NCBI RefSeq assembly: GCF_023168325.1
Contig: NZ_AP025688.1
Span: 434,001-498,000 of the forward strand
DNA: 64,000 nucleotides
Reading direction: 5' to 3'
From: Tsukamurella sp. PLM1
GTDB lineage: Bacteria > Actinomycetota > Actinomycetes > Mycobacteriales > Mycobacteriaceae
Below the pieces are notes generated by a model, which did not search any database, was not told where the DNA came from, and was given only the letters and a program-made list of their open reading frames with translations. Shown piece by piece: positions 19,801-28,459 of the stretch. A program made the translations under genes and the position numbers. Numbering within the stretch: the stretch's first letter is position 1; the number at the start of each line of letters is the position of its first letter.

Positions 19801-20270
19801 TCATTCCCCGCGTCGGCATCGGCACCGACGTCCACCCGATCGAGCCGGGTCGGCCCTGCTGGATGCTCGGTCTCGAGTTCGACGGTGACGGTTGTTCCGG
19901 GCACTCCGACGGCGACGTCGCGGTGCACGCGCTGTGCGATGCGCTGCTCTCCGCCGGCGGGCTCGGCGACCTGGGCACCGTCTTCGGGGTGGGGCGCGCG
20001 GACAACGTGGGGATCACCGGGGCGTCGATGCTCACCCACGTGCGCTCACTGCTGTCCGAGGCCGGTTTCACGGTCGGGAACGCCGCGGTGCAGCTGATCG
20101 GGAACCGTCCCAAGGTCGGGCCGCGGCGGGAGGAGGCCGTCGCGGTGCTGAGCGAGCTGCTCGGGGCGCCCGTGTCCGTCTCCGCCACCACCACCGACGG
20201 CCTCGGCCTCACCGGCCGCGGCGAGGGCGTGGCCGCCGTGGCCACGGCGCTGGTCTACGCCGCGGGCTGA
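19797..20270 (+). CDS. ispF: 2-C-methyl-D-erythritol 2,4-cyclodiphosphate synthase IspF
   Basis: 157-aa trimeric zinc enzyme that follows IspD and IspE in the MEP pathway. Seen: the zinc-binding GIGTDVH at the start, the [15 protein letters not shown] motif, and the C-terminal [17 protein letters not shown]. Intact. The ATG overlaps the ispD stop (ATGA), so the carD-ispD-ispF genes are translationally linked. In M. tuberculosis the order is the same (Rv3583c-Rv3581c). Confidence 0.96.
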
Positions 20271-20480
20271 CCCTCGGGACGGCAGCTCACGGGCGCTCGC
20301 CGGGGCGGGCCGTGTGTCGACGTCACGAGCTATGCGTAGCGAGCATAGGTGTAACAACTGCAGGTCAGGGCTATTTCTGCAACGGCCTGCTATGCGCGAC
20401 ACGCATGCCCCTCCGTCAGCGGGCGCGACAACGCGGGCTGCCCCCAGAAACACACGAACCGCAGGCGTGGAGCCGCGGGG

Positions 20481-21404
20481 TTAGGCCGTGAGCTGCCCGG
20501 CCCGCGCGCGACGCAGCGTCACCGCGGTATCAGCCGTGAGCAGGATCAGCGCGACCCAGACGATGCCGAAGCCGATCCACCGCGCCGGCGAAACGTGCTC
20601 GCCCAGGAACAGGACCGCGCAGAGCAACTGCATGATCGGTGTTGCGAACTGGATCAGCCCGACCGTCACGAGCGGGATTCGCCGTGCCGCCGCGGCGAAC
20701 AGCAGCAGCGGTACCGCGGTGGCGACGCCGGCGAACGCCAGCAGCGCGGCGTGGCCGGCGCCGTGGCGGGCGAAGTCGAGACCGCCGCCCCACGCCGCGA
20801 TGCCCCCGAGCACGGCCGCGGCGATCGGCGCGAGCACTGCGGTCTCCAGGGTCAGTCCCTGCACGGCGGTCAGGTGCGCGCCGACCTTGTTCTTGACGAG
20901 TCCGTACAGCCCGAACGAGAAGGCGAGCGCCAGCGCGCTCACGGGGAACCGACCGGCCGCCACGGCCAGGTAGACGAACGCGAGGACGCCGATGCCGACG
21001 GCGATCCACTGCAGCGGCCGCAGCCGCTCGCGGAGAACGACGACGCCGAGAGCGACCGTCACCAGCGGGTTGAGGAAGTAGCCGAGCGCCGCGTCCGACG
21101 TGTGCCCCGACGTGACCGCCACGATGTAGACGATCCAATTGGTCGAGATGAGCAGCGCGGCGATCGTCACCCCGGCCAACAACCGCGGCCGGCGCAGTAC
21201 CGCCCGGATCCACGCGAAATCCCGCATGACCAGCAGGATCACGGCGCACAGCAGGAGCGTCCACAAGATCCGGTGGGCCAGGATCTCCCACGAACCGGTG
21301 GGTGAGAGCGCATCGAAATAGAGCGGGAACAGCCCCCACAGCAGGTACGCGCCGATGCCCATGACGGTGCCGCGGGTCACCTCGGAGACGTCGCGATCAG
21401 GCAC
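20481..21404 (-). CDS. rarD: RarD-like EamA-family permease
   Basis: 307-aa integral membrane protein with about ten hydrophobic helices in two EamA repeats. The start VTRGTVMGIGAYLLWGLFPLYFDAL is the classic RarD opening. RarD proteins are drug/metabolite-superfamily exporters whose substrate is not settled. It interrupts the mycobacterial ispF-cysS order and faces ispF tail to tail. The 210-base gap to ispF shows no gene, only a weak hairpin (ctatgc...gcatag, 20330-20348). The GTG start has TAGGAT six bases before it. Confidence 0.88.
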   Translation of the reverse strand: MPDRDVSEVTRGTVMGIGAYLLWGLFPLYFDALSPTGSWEILAHRILWTLLLCAVILLVMRDFAWIRAVLRRPRLLAGVTIAALLISTNWIVYIVAVTSGHTSDAALGYFLNPLVTVALGVVVLRERLRPLQWIAVGIGVLAFVYLAVAAGRFPVSALALAFSFGLYGLVKNKVGAHLTAVQGLTLETAVLAPIAAAVLGGIAAWGGGLDFARHGAGHAALLAFAGVATAVPLLLFAAAARRIPLVTVGLIQFATPIMQLLCAVLFLGEHVSPARWIGFGIVWVALILLTADTAVTLRRARAGQLTA

Positions 21405-21410
21405 CGAATG

Positions 21411-21416
21411 ATCCTA
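21411..21416 (-). promoter_or_regulatory. -10 element of rarD
   Basis: TAGGAT on the minus strand, six bases before the rarD GTG at 21404. Confidence 0.55.
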
Positions 21417-21475
21417 CCTATCTGTCGAGGTGACTGAGAAGTAGCTCGTGTGCCGGTCGGGGATGCACGGCACCG

Positions 21476-21481
21476 TAGAAT
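21476..21481 (+). promoter_or_regulatory. -10 element of cysS
   Basis: TAGAAT, eight bases before the GTG at 21490. It favours that start over the longer in-frame extension to 21448. Confidence 0.6.
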
Positions 21482-21489
21482 CAATCGGC

Positions 21490-22884
21490 GTGACGCTGCG
21501 CCTTTACGACTCCCTGACCCGCGAGGTCCGTGACTTCGTGCCCCTCGTGGACGGGAAGGCGGGCATCTACCTCTGCGGCGCGACGGTTCAGGGCGTTCCC
21601 CACATCGGCCACATCCGCAGCGGGGTCGCCTTCGACGTGCTGCGCCGCTGGCTGCTCGCGAAGGGCCTGGACGTGGCCTTCGTACGCAACGTGACCGACA
21701 TCGACGACAAGATCCTCCGCAAGGCAGCCGACGCGGGCCGCCCGTGGTGGGAATGGGCCGCGACGCACGAGCGCGAGTTCACCCGCGCCTACGACGCGCT
21801 CGGCGTGCTGCCCCCGTCGGCGGAGCCGCGGGCCACGGGCTTCATCACCCAGATGGTCACCTACATGGAGCGGATGATCGAGCGCGGGCACGCGTACGCG
21901 GCCGGGGGCGACGTCTACTTCGACGTCCGCTCCCTCCCGACCTACGGCGAGCTGAGTCGGCAGAAGGTCGACGACGTGCACCAGGGCGAGTCGGCGGCCA
22001 CCGGCAAGCGCGATCCGCTGGACTTCACGCTGTGGAAGGCCGCGAAGCCGGGCGAGCCCAGCTGGCCGTCGCCGTGGGGCGACGGCCGACCGGGCTGGCA
22101 CCTCGAATGCTCGGCGATGGCGACGAGCTACCTGGGCGCGCAGTTCGACATTCACTGCGGCGGCATCGACCTGATCTTCCCGCACCACGAGAACGAGATC
22201 GCCCAGGCGCACGGCGCGGGAGACGGGTTCGCGAACTACTGGCTGCACAACGGCTGGGTCACCATGTCGGGCGAGAAGATGAGCAAGTCGCTCGGCAACG
22301 TCGTCTCGATCCCCAACCTGCTCACCCAGGTGCGTGCCGTCGAGCTGCGCTACTACCTGGGCTCGGCGCACTACCGGTCGATGCAGGAGTACTCGGCCGG
22401 CGCGCTGCAGGAGGCAGTCACGGCGTACGGGCGGATCGAGGCGTTCGTGCGGCGCACCGTCGAACGGGCGGGGGAGGTGGAGCTCGGCGACTGGACCGAG
22501 GGCTTCGCCGTCGCGCTCGACGACGATCTCGGCGTACCGTCGGCGCTGGCGGAGGTACACGGCGCGGTACGGGCCGGGAACGCGGCGCTTGAGTCGGGCG
22601 ATCTCGACGAGGCGCGTCGGCTCGCGGGCGCGGTGCGGGCCATGACGGCGATCCTCGGCGTCGATCCGCTGGACCCGCACTGGGTGACGGAGAACGCCGG
22701 CGACGGTCAGGCCATGGACGCCCTCGGCGTGCTGGTGCAGGCCGAACTCGAGCGGCGGGCCGCCGCCCGCGCGGAGAAGAACTGGACGGAGGCCGACGCG
22801 TCGCGGGACCGGCTGCACGCCGCGGGCATCGAGGTGACCGACGGGGCCGACGGCTCCGCATGGACCCTGAAGACGAACAAGTAG
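21490..22884 (+). CDS. cysS: Cysteinyl-tRNA synthetase
   Basis: 464-aa class I synthetase charging tRNA-Cys. The HIGH signature is PHIGHIRSG, the KMSKS signature is EKMSKSLGN, and the zinc ligands are seen as CGATVQG, ECSAM and FPHHENE. Full length compared with mycobacterial CysS1 (469 aa), and the C-terminal anticodon-binding domain is complete. The mycothiol ligase MshC is a paralogue, but the length, signatures and synteny (Rv3580c next to Rv3579c) indicate the true synthetase. The rlmB gene follows after 11 bases. Confidence 0.96.
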   Translation: MTLRLYDSLTREVRDFVPLVDGKAGIYLCGATVQGVPHIGHIRSGVAFDVLRRWLLAKGLDVAFVRNVTDIDDKILRKAADAGRPWWEWAATHEREFTRAYDALGVLPPSAEPRATGFITQMVTYMERMIERGHAYAAGGDVYFDVRSLPTYGELSRQKVDDVHQGESAATGKRDPLDFTLWKAAKPGEPSWPSPWGDGRPGWHLECSAMATSYLGAQFDIHCGGIDLIFPHHENEIAQAHGAGDGFANYWLHNGWVTMSGEKMSKSLGNVVSIPNLLTQVRAVELRYYLGSAHYRSMQEYSAGALQEAVTAYGRIEAFVRRTVERAGEVELGDWTEGFAVALDDDLGVPSALAEVHGAVRAGNAALESGDLDEARRLAGAVRAMTAILGVDPLDPHWVTENAGDGQAMDALGVLVQAELERRAAARAEKNWTEADASRDRLHAAGIEVTDGADGSAWTLKTNK

Positions 22885-22895
22885 GAGTCGGACTG

Positions 22896-23864
22896 ATGGC
22901 AGGCAATTCGCAGCGCCGCGGCGCGGTCCGCAAGGCGGGCACCAAGAAGGGACAGGTCCAGGGCTCGGGCGGCGTCCGGCGCCGCGGGCTCGAGGGGCGC
23001 GGCGCGACGCCCGCCGCCAAGGACCGCCCGTACCACCCCGCGCACAAGAAGGCCCGGGCCGCGGCGAAGGCGGCGGCCAATCCGCAGCGCCGCCCGTCGA
23101 AGGTGGCGGGCCGCGCGCCGGAGGACGGTCCCGAGTACGTGCTCGGCCGCAACCCCGTCGTCGAGTGCCTCCGGGCGGGTGTTCCCGCGACGGCCCTCTA
23201 CGTGGCAGTCGGCTCGCAGAACGACGAGCGGCTCACCGAGTCGGTGCAGATCGCCGCGGACAAGGGCATCGCGATCCTCGAGGTGCAGCGCGGCGAACTG
23301 GACCGGATGAGCGACAACGGCCTGCACCAGGGCATCGCACTGCAGGTGCCGCCGTACACCTACGCCCACCCCGACGACCTGCTCGCCCGCGCGCAGGACC
23401 GCGGCGAGGCGCCGCTCATCGTCGCTCTCGACAACATCACCGACCCCCGCAACCTCGGCGCGGTGATCCGCTCGACCGCCGCGTTCGGCGGGCACGGCGT
23501 GGTCATCCCGGGCCGACGGTCCGCCGCCGTCACCGCCGTCACCTGGCGCACGTCCGCGGGCGCCGCGGCGCGCCTGCCCGTCGCGCAGGCGCCGAACCTC
23601 AACCGCACGCTCGCCGACTACGCGGCGGCGGGCCTCCAGATCGTGGGGCTCGACGCGGGCGGCGACGTGGCCCTGGACGACTACCGCGCCGACACCGGCG
23701 TGGTCGTGGTCGTGGGCAGCGAGGGCAAGGGCCTGTCGCGGCTGGTCCGCGAGAACTGCGATTCGATCCTGTCGATCCCGATCGCGTCGTCGGTCGAATC
23801 GCTGAACGCGTCCGTCGCGGCCGGCGTGGTGCTGGCGGAGTTCGCGCGGCAGCGACGGCGGTGA
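22896..23864 (+). CDS. rlmB: SpoU-family 23S rRNA 2'-O-methyltransferase (RlmB/TrmH type)
   Basis: 322-aa SPOUT methyltransferase. A basic Lys/Arg-rich extension of about 80 residues precedes the substrate-binding domain ([16 protein letters not shown]). The knotted SAM domain shows [16 protein letters not shown], then [11 protein letters not shown], and [16 protein letters not shown], which form the trefoil-knot motifs. It is the Rv3579c counterpart. The ATG at 22896 is 11 bases after the cysS stop with GGAG upstream, so it is co-transcribed with cysS. Confidence 0.94.
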   Translation: MAGNSQRRGAVRKAGTKKGQVQGSGGVRRRGLEGRGATPAAKDRPYHPAHKKARAAAKAAANPQRRPSKVAGRAPEDGPEYVLGRNPVVECLRAGVPATALYVAVGSQNDERLTESVQIAADKGIAILEVQRGELDRMSDNGLHQGIALQVPPYTYAHPDDLLARAQDRGEAPLIVALDNITDPRNLGAVIRSTAAFGGHGVVIPGRRSAAVTAVTWRTSAGAAARLPVAQAPNLNRTLADYAAAGLQIVGLDAGGDVALDDYRADTGVVVVVGSEGKGLSRLVRENCDSILSIPIASSVESLNASVAAGVVLAEFARQRRR

Positions 23865-23900
23865 GCCGCGTCCGCTGACCTCAGAGTTTCGCGCTAACGA

Positions 23901-23916
23901 TAACGGTTGCCCGTTA
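23901..23916. promoter_or_regulatory. Palindromic operator before the TetR gene
   Basis: TAACGG-TTGC-CCGTTA, perfect six-base arms, overlapping the -10 hexamer at 23915-23920. A wider ctaacg/cgttag pairing (23894-23917) encloses it. Position suits autorepression by the downstream TetR-type protein. Confidence 0.6.
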
Positions 23917-23920
23917 GTCT
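23915..23920 (+). promoter_or_regulatory. -10 element of the TetR gene at 23927
   Basis: TAGTCT, six bases before the GTG, sharing bases with the operator palindrome. Confidence 0.55.
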
Positions 23921-23926
23921 GATCGG

Positions 23927-24523
23927 GTGACGTCGCTGGAGGAACGGCAGGAGCACCGGCGCCGGGCGATGCTCGACGCCGGGGTCGATCTCCTGGGCAG
24001 CGGGGACCGGAGCGCGCTCTCGGTGCGCACCGTGTGCCGGTCGACGGGGATCACCGAGCGCTACTTCTACGAGGCGTTCGGCACCCGGGACGCGTTCGCG
24101 CGCGCCGTGTTCGACGACGTGACCGACCGGGCGAGGGAGGCGCTCGTCGGCGCGGTCCGCGAGACCACGGACGCCACGGATCCCGCCGAGATCGCGGCCG
24201 CCGCCGTCGCCGCGTTCGTGGAGTTGGTGATCGACAACCCGCGAGCCGGGCGCGTGCTGTTGCTCGCGCCGTACCGGGAGGCGGCGCTGTCCGAGCGCGG
24301 TCTCAGCAGGTTGCCGGACTTCTTCGCCGTGGTGGCGGCCGCACTGCCCGGCGACGTGGGCGAGAACACGAGACGACTCGTGGCCGTCGGGCTCGTCGGG
24401 GCGCTGACGGCGATCTTCACCGAGTACCTGTCCGGCCGTCTCGACGTGGCGCGGGCCGAGCTGGTCGCGCACTGTGTACGTCTCGTCGCCACGGCGCCCG
24501 TGCGCTTCTCCGACGCGGAGTGA
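23927..24523 (+). CDS. TetR/AcrR-family transcriptional regulator
   Basis: 198-aa repressor-type protein. The N-terminal helix-turn-helix is read in LSVRTVCRSTGITERYFYEAFGTRDAF (about residues 32-58), the normal TetR layout. The ligand-binding C-terminal part is Ala-rich and helical. The ligand and targets beyond its own promoter are not visible. The gene is flanked by rlmB on the same strand and the convergent pxpA, so it has no obvious partner gene. Confidence 0.88.
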   Translation: MTSLEERQEHRRRAMLDAGVDLLGSGDRSALSVRTVCRSTGITERYFYEAFGTRDAFARAVFDDVTDRAREALVGAVRETTDATDPAEIAAAAVAAFVELVIDNPRAGRVLLLAPYREAALSERGLSRLPDFFAVVAAALPGDVGENTRRLVAVGLVGALTAIFTEYLSGRLDVARAELVAHCVRLVATAPVRFSDAE

Positions 24524-24535
24524 CCCGCCGCCGTC

Positions 24536-25291
24536 TCAGCGGGTGAACGGCCGTACGACGCCGGCGACGTCGAGCACGGCGCGCAGGCGTTCGGCCACGG
24601 CGACGGCGGCGGGATTGTCGCCGTGCACGCATACGGATTCGGGCGCCACGCGCACCTCGGTGCCGTCGATCGCTTCGACGGTGCCGTCCACCACCATCCG
24701 CAGCACGCGTGCGGCGATCTCGTCGGGGTCGTGCAGTACCGCGCCGGGCTGCGAGCGGGGGACGAGCGCACCGTCGGGCAGGTAGGCGCGGTCGGCGAAC
24801 GCCTCCCGCACCCCGCGCAGCCCCGCCGCCTCCGCGTACGCCAGGAAGGCCGAGCCGGGCAGCCCCAGGACGGGCAGGGCGGGGTCGCACGCGCGCACGC
24901 CGTCGACGACGGCCTGTGCCTGCGCCTCGTCGGTGACGATCCGGTTGTACAGCGCGCCGTGCGGTTTCACGTATTCGACGGTGCCGCCCACACTCCGGGC
25001 GATCGCCTGCAACGCGCCGATCTGGTAGATCACGTCGGAGGTGAGGTCCTCCGCCGGGACGTCGATCGCGCGCCGCCCGAAGCCGCGCAGGTCGGCGTAC
25101 CCGACCTGGGCGCCGACCGCGACGCCGTTCTCCACAGCGGCCGCGCACGTCTGACGCAGCATGGTCGGGTCGCCGGCATGGAAGCCGCACGCGATGTTCG
25201 CGGACGTCACCACCCGCAGCAGCGCCGCGTCGTCGCCGAGGCGCCACGCGCCGTACGACTCGCCGCAATCGGCGTTCAGGTCGACTCTCAC
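24536..25291 (-). CDS. pxpA: 5-oxoprolinase subunit A (LamB/YcsF family)
   Basis: 251-aa LamB/YcsF protein. PxpA with PxpB and PxpC hydrolyses 5-oxoproline to glutamate using ATP. Family motifs: VDLNADCGESYGAWRLGDD at the start, ANIACGFHAGDP, VEYVKPHGALYN and SVCVHGDNPAAV. No pxpB or pxpC is present in the window. Its GTG start overlaps the stop of the zinc permease gene (GTGA), which makes it the last gene of the znu operon. Whether it has a metal-related role there is not known. Confidence 0.9.
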   Translation of the reverse strand: MRVDLNADCGESYGAWRLGDDAALLRVVTSANIACGFHAGDPTMLRQTCAAAVENGVAVGAQVGYADLRGFGRRAIDVPAEDLTSDVIYQIGALQAIARSVGGTVEYVKPHGALYNRIVTDEAQAQAVVDGVRACDPALPVLGLPGSAFLAYAEAAGLRGVREAFADRAYLPDGALVPRSQPGAVLHDPDEIAARVLRMVVDGTVEAIDGTEVRVAPESVCVHGDNPAAVAVAERLRAVLDVAGVVRPFTR

Positions 25292-26187
25292 GCCTTCGAC
25301 GGTAGCGCGTGCCGGCAGTCGTGCGACTCCTCGACGGGGGCGACGGTGCCGCGGCGCCCGCGCTGCCCGAGCAGGCGGCACACCATGTAGATCGCGAACG
25401 AGATGGACGTGACGAACACCGACACCGGCAGCGCCGGGGCGAGCGAGACGATGATGCCGCCGACGGCGGAGACCAGCGCGAACGTCAGCGAGAGCAGCGT
25501 CGCCCTGCCGGGGGAGCTGGTGACCCGAGCGGCGGCGGCCGCGGGCGTGATCAGCAGGCTCATCACCAGCAGCGCGCCCACGATCTGCACGCCCTGCGCG
25601 GCCGCGGCACCGACGAGCATCGCGAACACCACCGACAGCGCCTTCACGGGCACCCCGTGCGCGGCGGCCACGTCCGGGTCGGTCGAGAGGAACAGCAGCG
25701 GCCGGTAGATGAGCGCGAGGATCCCCAGCACTACGACCGTGGTGATCGCCATGAGCTTCACGCCGTCGAGCCCGACGGCCACCACCTGGCCCGTGAGCAG
25801 AGCGAACGCGGTGCCCTGCCGGCCGGGGTAGAGCGCCAGGAACAGCACCGACAGGCCCAGCCCGAACGCCATGATCACGGCGATCACCGAGTCGCGTTCG
25901 CGCGCGTACACGCCGAGCAGACCGAACAGTAGCCCCGCCACCAGTGCGCCGAGCAGCGCGCCGGCGCCCACGTTGAATCCGACGAGCAGCGCGAACGCGG
26001 CGCCGGTGAGCGAGAGCTCGGAGGTGCCGTGCACGCTGAACGCCATCTGCCGCGACACGATCAGGGGGCCCATGATGCCCGCGAGTACCCCGAGCAGCGC
26101 CGCGGCGAGCAGCGCCTGCTGGATGAACGGCTGCTGCAGCAGTTCCCAGGTGAGTGAGAAGTTCGTCAGTTCGCGCAGGTGGTCCAT
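25288..26187 (-). CDS. znuB: Zinc/manganese ABC transporter permease
   Basis: 299-aa ABC-3 family permease with about eight hydrophobic helices. Recognisable segments: QQALLAAALLGVLAGIMGPLIVSRQMAF near the N-terminus, HGTSELSLTGAA, and MSLLITPAAAAAR, the coupling region of metal permeases. The C-terminus is a short basic tail. It starts directly after the ATPase stop and overlaps pxpA, giving the order znuA-znuC-znuB-pxpA. Metal specificity is inferred from the neighbours and the upstream box. Confidence 0.9.
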   Translation of the reverse strand: MDHLRELTNFSLTWELLQQPFIQQALLAAALLGVLAGIMGPLIVSRQMAFSVHGTSELSLTGAAFALLVGFNVGAGALLGALVAGLLFGLLGVYARERDSVIAVIMAFGLGLSVLFLALYPGRQGTAFALLTGQVVAVGLDGVKLMAITTVVVLGILALIYRPLLFLSTDPDVAAAHGVPVKALSVVFAMLVGAAAAQGVQIVGALLVMSLLITPAAAAARVTSSPGRATLLSLTFALVSAVGGIIVSLAPALPVSVFVTSISFAIYMVCRLLGQRGRRGTVAPVEESHDCRHALPSKA

Positions 26188-26961
26188 CTACTCTCCTCCC
26201 ACGACGACGAGCCGGTCGCGTACGTGCAGCACGTCGACCGGCGTGCGGTACAGCCGGGTCAGCCGCTCCGACGTCATCACCTCGGCGGTCGGGCCCACCT
26301 CGAACCGGCCGTCCACCAGGTAGAGCACGCGGTCGCAGTAGGGGAGCACGGGGTTGATCTCGTGGGTCACGAAGAGTACCGCGGTCTCGTGCTCGCGGCG
26401 GCGCCGTTCGATCAGCGAGACCGCCAGCTGCTGGTGGCCGGGGTCGAGCGAGAGCAGTGGCTCGTCGCACAGCAGGATCGTCGGGTCCGATGCCAGGGCC
26501 TGCGCCACGCGCAGCCGCTGCTGCTCGCCGCCGGACAGCGAGCCGACGGGCGCGTCCGCGAACGGCTCGGCATCCACCTGGCGCAGCGCCGTGTCGACGG
26601 CTCGCCGCCGGGCCGCCCGGCCTCGCAGGCCCAGGCCCCAGGAGGCACCGTCGAACCCGAGGCCCACCAGGTCGCGCCCGCGCAGGGGCACAGCACCGTC
26701 GAGGGCCCGCTGCTGGGGGATGTAGCCGATCCGGCCGCGGACCTGCGCGGTGCCGGACGAGAGCTCGGCCTGCCCTAGCAGCACCCGCAGTAGCGACGTC
26801 TTGCCGGCGCCGTTGGGGCCGAGCACGGCCACGAACTCGCCGGGTGCGATGTCGAGATCCAGGCCGTCCCACAGAGTGCGGTCGGCGTAGCGCAGGGCCG
26901 CGTCGCGCAGGCTGATGACCGGTCCGCCGCCCGACGGTGCGCCGTCCGACTGTCCGCTCAC
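26188..26961 (-). CDS. znuC: Zinc/manganese ABC transporter ATP-binding protein
   Basis: 257-aa ABC ATPase energising the permease encoded next. Walker A GPNGAGKTS is near residue 50, the Q-loop follows, the signature is LSGGEQQRLRVAQAL, Walker B ILLCDEPLLSLD, and the switch His is in FVTHEINPVL. Full length. The GTG start overlaps the znuA stop (GTGA). All parts needed for metal import, namely binding protein, ATPase and permease, are present in this operon. Confidence 0.92.
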   Translation of the reverse strand: MSGQSDGAPSGGGPVISLRDAALRYADRTLWDGLDLDIAPGEFVAVLGPNGAGKTSLLRVLLGQAELSSGTAQVRGRIGYIPQQRALDGAVPLRGRDLVGLGFDGASWGLGLRGRAARRRAVDTALRQVDAEPFADAPVGSLSGGEQQRLRVAQALASDPTILLCDEPLLSLDPGHQQLAVSLIERRRREHETAVLFVTHEINPVLPYCDRVLYLVDGRFEVGPTAEVMTSERLTRLYRTPVDVLHVRDRLVVVGGE

Positions 26962-27851
26962 GGGCGCGGCTTGAGCGCGTCGGTGAGTCGCGTGATGTTG
27001 TCCGACTGCCAGGCGACGTAGTCGTCGACGCCCTCGGGCAGCGACTCGGTGACCTCGACCACGGGCACCCGGGCGGCCTCGGCGGTCGCGGCGAGCGCCG
27101 TGGTGACGGGGTTCTCGGTCTGCGAGTTCAGGACGACCGCGCGCACCTGCTTGCCGGTGACCAGCGCGTTCGCGGCCGCGATGTCGGCGGGGGCCGGGTC
27201 GGTGCCGGACTCGATCGCGGCGGTGTAGCGCGGCGGCGCGGCGTCGGTGAGGCCCGCGAGGGCCAGCAGGTAGCCGGCGACGGGCTCGGTGGCGGCGACC
27301 TTGGCGCCGGGGTTGGCCTGGCCGATCCCGCGCGCCCGGCTGATCACGCCGTCGAGCTTCGTGCCGAACTCCTTGGCCCGGTTCTCGTACCCGGCGCGGT
27401 GCTCGGCGTCCTTCTCGCCGAGGGCGTGCGCGACGGCGGTCGCGACCTTCTGCATGGTGGGTAGGTCGTAGAAGACGTGCTCGTTCTCGCCCTTGGGGTC
27501 CTGCAGGCCCACGGCGTCGACCTTCGCGGCGGCGGCGCCATCGGCGGCCTTCTCCATGTATGCGTCGTAGTGGCCGCCGTTGAACACCAGCACGGACGCC
27601 TGCTTGATCTTCAGCGTGTCCTGGGCCGAGGGCTCGAACTCGTGCGGATCGCCGGTGGGGTTCGCGAACAGGGAGGTCACCGTCGCGTCGTCGCCGGCGA
27701 CCGCCGTCGCGATCGCGCCGTAGACGTCGGTCGAGGCCACGACCGCGGGCTTACCGTCGGTGTCCGACGACGCCGGGCCGCAAGCGGTGAGCGCCAGGGT
27801 GGCGACGACGGTGCCGGCCACGGCCCCGGCGAGACGGTTGCGGATGCGCAC
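26958..27851 (-). CDS. znuA: Zinc ABC transporter substrate-binding lipoprotein
   Basis: 297-aa ZnuA-type (TroA superfamily) binding protein. The signal peptide ends in the lipobox LTAC at about residues 21-24, so it is anchored on the outer face of the membrane. Metal-ligand His residues are seen in GDPHEFEPS and GENEHVFYDL. The long His-rich loop of many zinc-specific proteins is absent, so manganese cannot be excluded. A GGAG ribosome site precedes the GTG. A palindromic candidate Zur box lies just upstream. Confidence 0.9.
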   Translation of the reverse strand: MRIRNRLAGAVAGTVVATLALTACGPASSDTDGKPAVVASTDVYGAIATAVAGDDATVTSLFANPTGDPHEFEPSAQDTLKIKQASVLVFNGGHYDAYMEKAADGAAAAKVDAVGLQDPKGENEHVFYDLPTMQKVATAVAHALGEKDAEHRAGYENRAKEFGTKLDGVISRARGIGQANPGAKVAATEPVAGYLLALAGLTDAAPPRYTAAIESGTDPAPADIAAANALVTGKQVRAVVLNSQTENPVTTALAATAEAARVPVVEVTESLPEGVDDYVAWQSDNITRLTDALKPRP

Positions 27852-27865
27852 GACTGCTCCTTACA

Positions 27866-27889
27866 GAACGGAAATGAAAACCGTTCCCA
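27866..27889 (-). promoter_or_regulatory. Candidate Zur box before the znu operon
   Basis: GAACGG-N9-CCGTTC (27866-27886) overlaps TGAAAACCGTTCCCA (27875-27889), which resembles the actinobacterial Zur pattern TGAAAA-N3-TTTTCA imperfectly. It sits 15 bases before the znuA start, where a zinc-bound repressor would block transcription. Confidence 0.5.
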
Positions 27890-27957
27890 AGAATAGCGCG
27901 GGGAGGCGTCCCGCGCCAATCGCGCGGACCGGGTCGGACGGTGCGCTCAGCCCGCGC

Positions 27958-28389
27958 CTAGCCCTTCGATCCGTCTCCTGCCTCGCCCTGCGCTTCGGCC
28001 TCCGCGGCGGCGGTGGCGTCCTCGACGATCGACGGGAACTGCGCGCCCATCGCCTCGGAGAGTGCCTGCGCCGCGGACAGCGGGCGCACCATCACCATGA
28101 AGTCGTCGATCTTGCCGTCGGCGTTCACGTGGATGAAGTCGCATCCGGTGATCTTCTTGCCGCCGACCGCGGCCTCGAAGACCAGGGCGTGGTCGTCGTC
28201 GTCGTTGATCTCGCGCACGTAGCGGAAGTCGTCGAAGACGCGCAGTACGCCGCGCAGGATCGCCGCGGTGATGTGCCGGCCCTCGTAGGGCTTGAAGGCC
28301 ACCGGGCTGGTGAACGTCACGTCGTCGGCCAGCAGGCCGTCGAAAGCCTCGGCATCGCGGGCCTCGACGGCGGCACGGAACTCACGCAT
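27958..28389 (-). CDS. NTF2-like (SnoaL-type) protein
   Basis: 143-aa protein with the NTF2-like cone fold: FRAAVEARDAEAFDGLLADDVTFTSPVAFKPYEGR, then ALVFEAAVGGKKITGCDFIHVNADGKI. No catalytic residues can be assigned, and such proteins range from isomerases to binding proteins. The tail is Ala/Glu-rich. A GGAGTTGCC ribosome site precedes the ATG at 28389. It is divergent from a PadR regulator, with a shared operator between them, so it is probably the regulator's target. Confidence 0.8.
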   Translation of the reverse strand: MREFRAAVEARDAEAFDGLLADDVTFTSPVAFKPYEGRHITAAILRGVLRVFDDFRYVREINDDDDHALVFEAAVGGKKITGCDFIHVNADGKIDDFMVMVRPLSAAQALSEAMGAQFPSIVEDATAAAEAEAQGEAGDGSKG

Positions 28390-28397
28390 GGCAACTC

Positions 28398-28449
28398 CTA
28401 GTAAATTAGTTGAGTAGGTGCAGGCGATTATAGGCAACTAATTGACTAG
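28398..28449. promoter_or_regulatory. Inverted-repeat operator between the NTF2-like and PadR genes
   Basis: Arms ctagtaaattagttg (28398-28412) and caactaattgactag (28435-28449) are complementary at 14 of 15 positions, spaced by 22 bases. The right arm overlaps the -10 of the PadR gene and the left arm lies just above the NTF2-like gene start, so one regulator could control both. Confidence 0.75.
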
Positions 28450-28452
28450 AAT
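28447..28452 (+). promoter_or_regulatory. -10 element of the PadR gene
   Basis: TAGAAT, seven bases before the ATG at 28460. This decides that start against the ATG at 28451, which lies inside the hexamer. Confidence 0.65.
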
Positions 28453-28459
28453 GGAAGGT

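Noticed and set aside
20271-20480. Small gene in the gap between ispF and rarD
   Set aside because: No frame with a ribosome site and protein-like composition was found. The gap shows only a weak hairpin.
24536-26872. 778-aa minus-strand frame spanning the zinc ABC genes and pxpA
   Set aside because: Only its last third is pxpA. The rest is an out-of-frame reading of znuB and znuC, which are intact in other frames.
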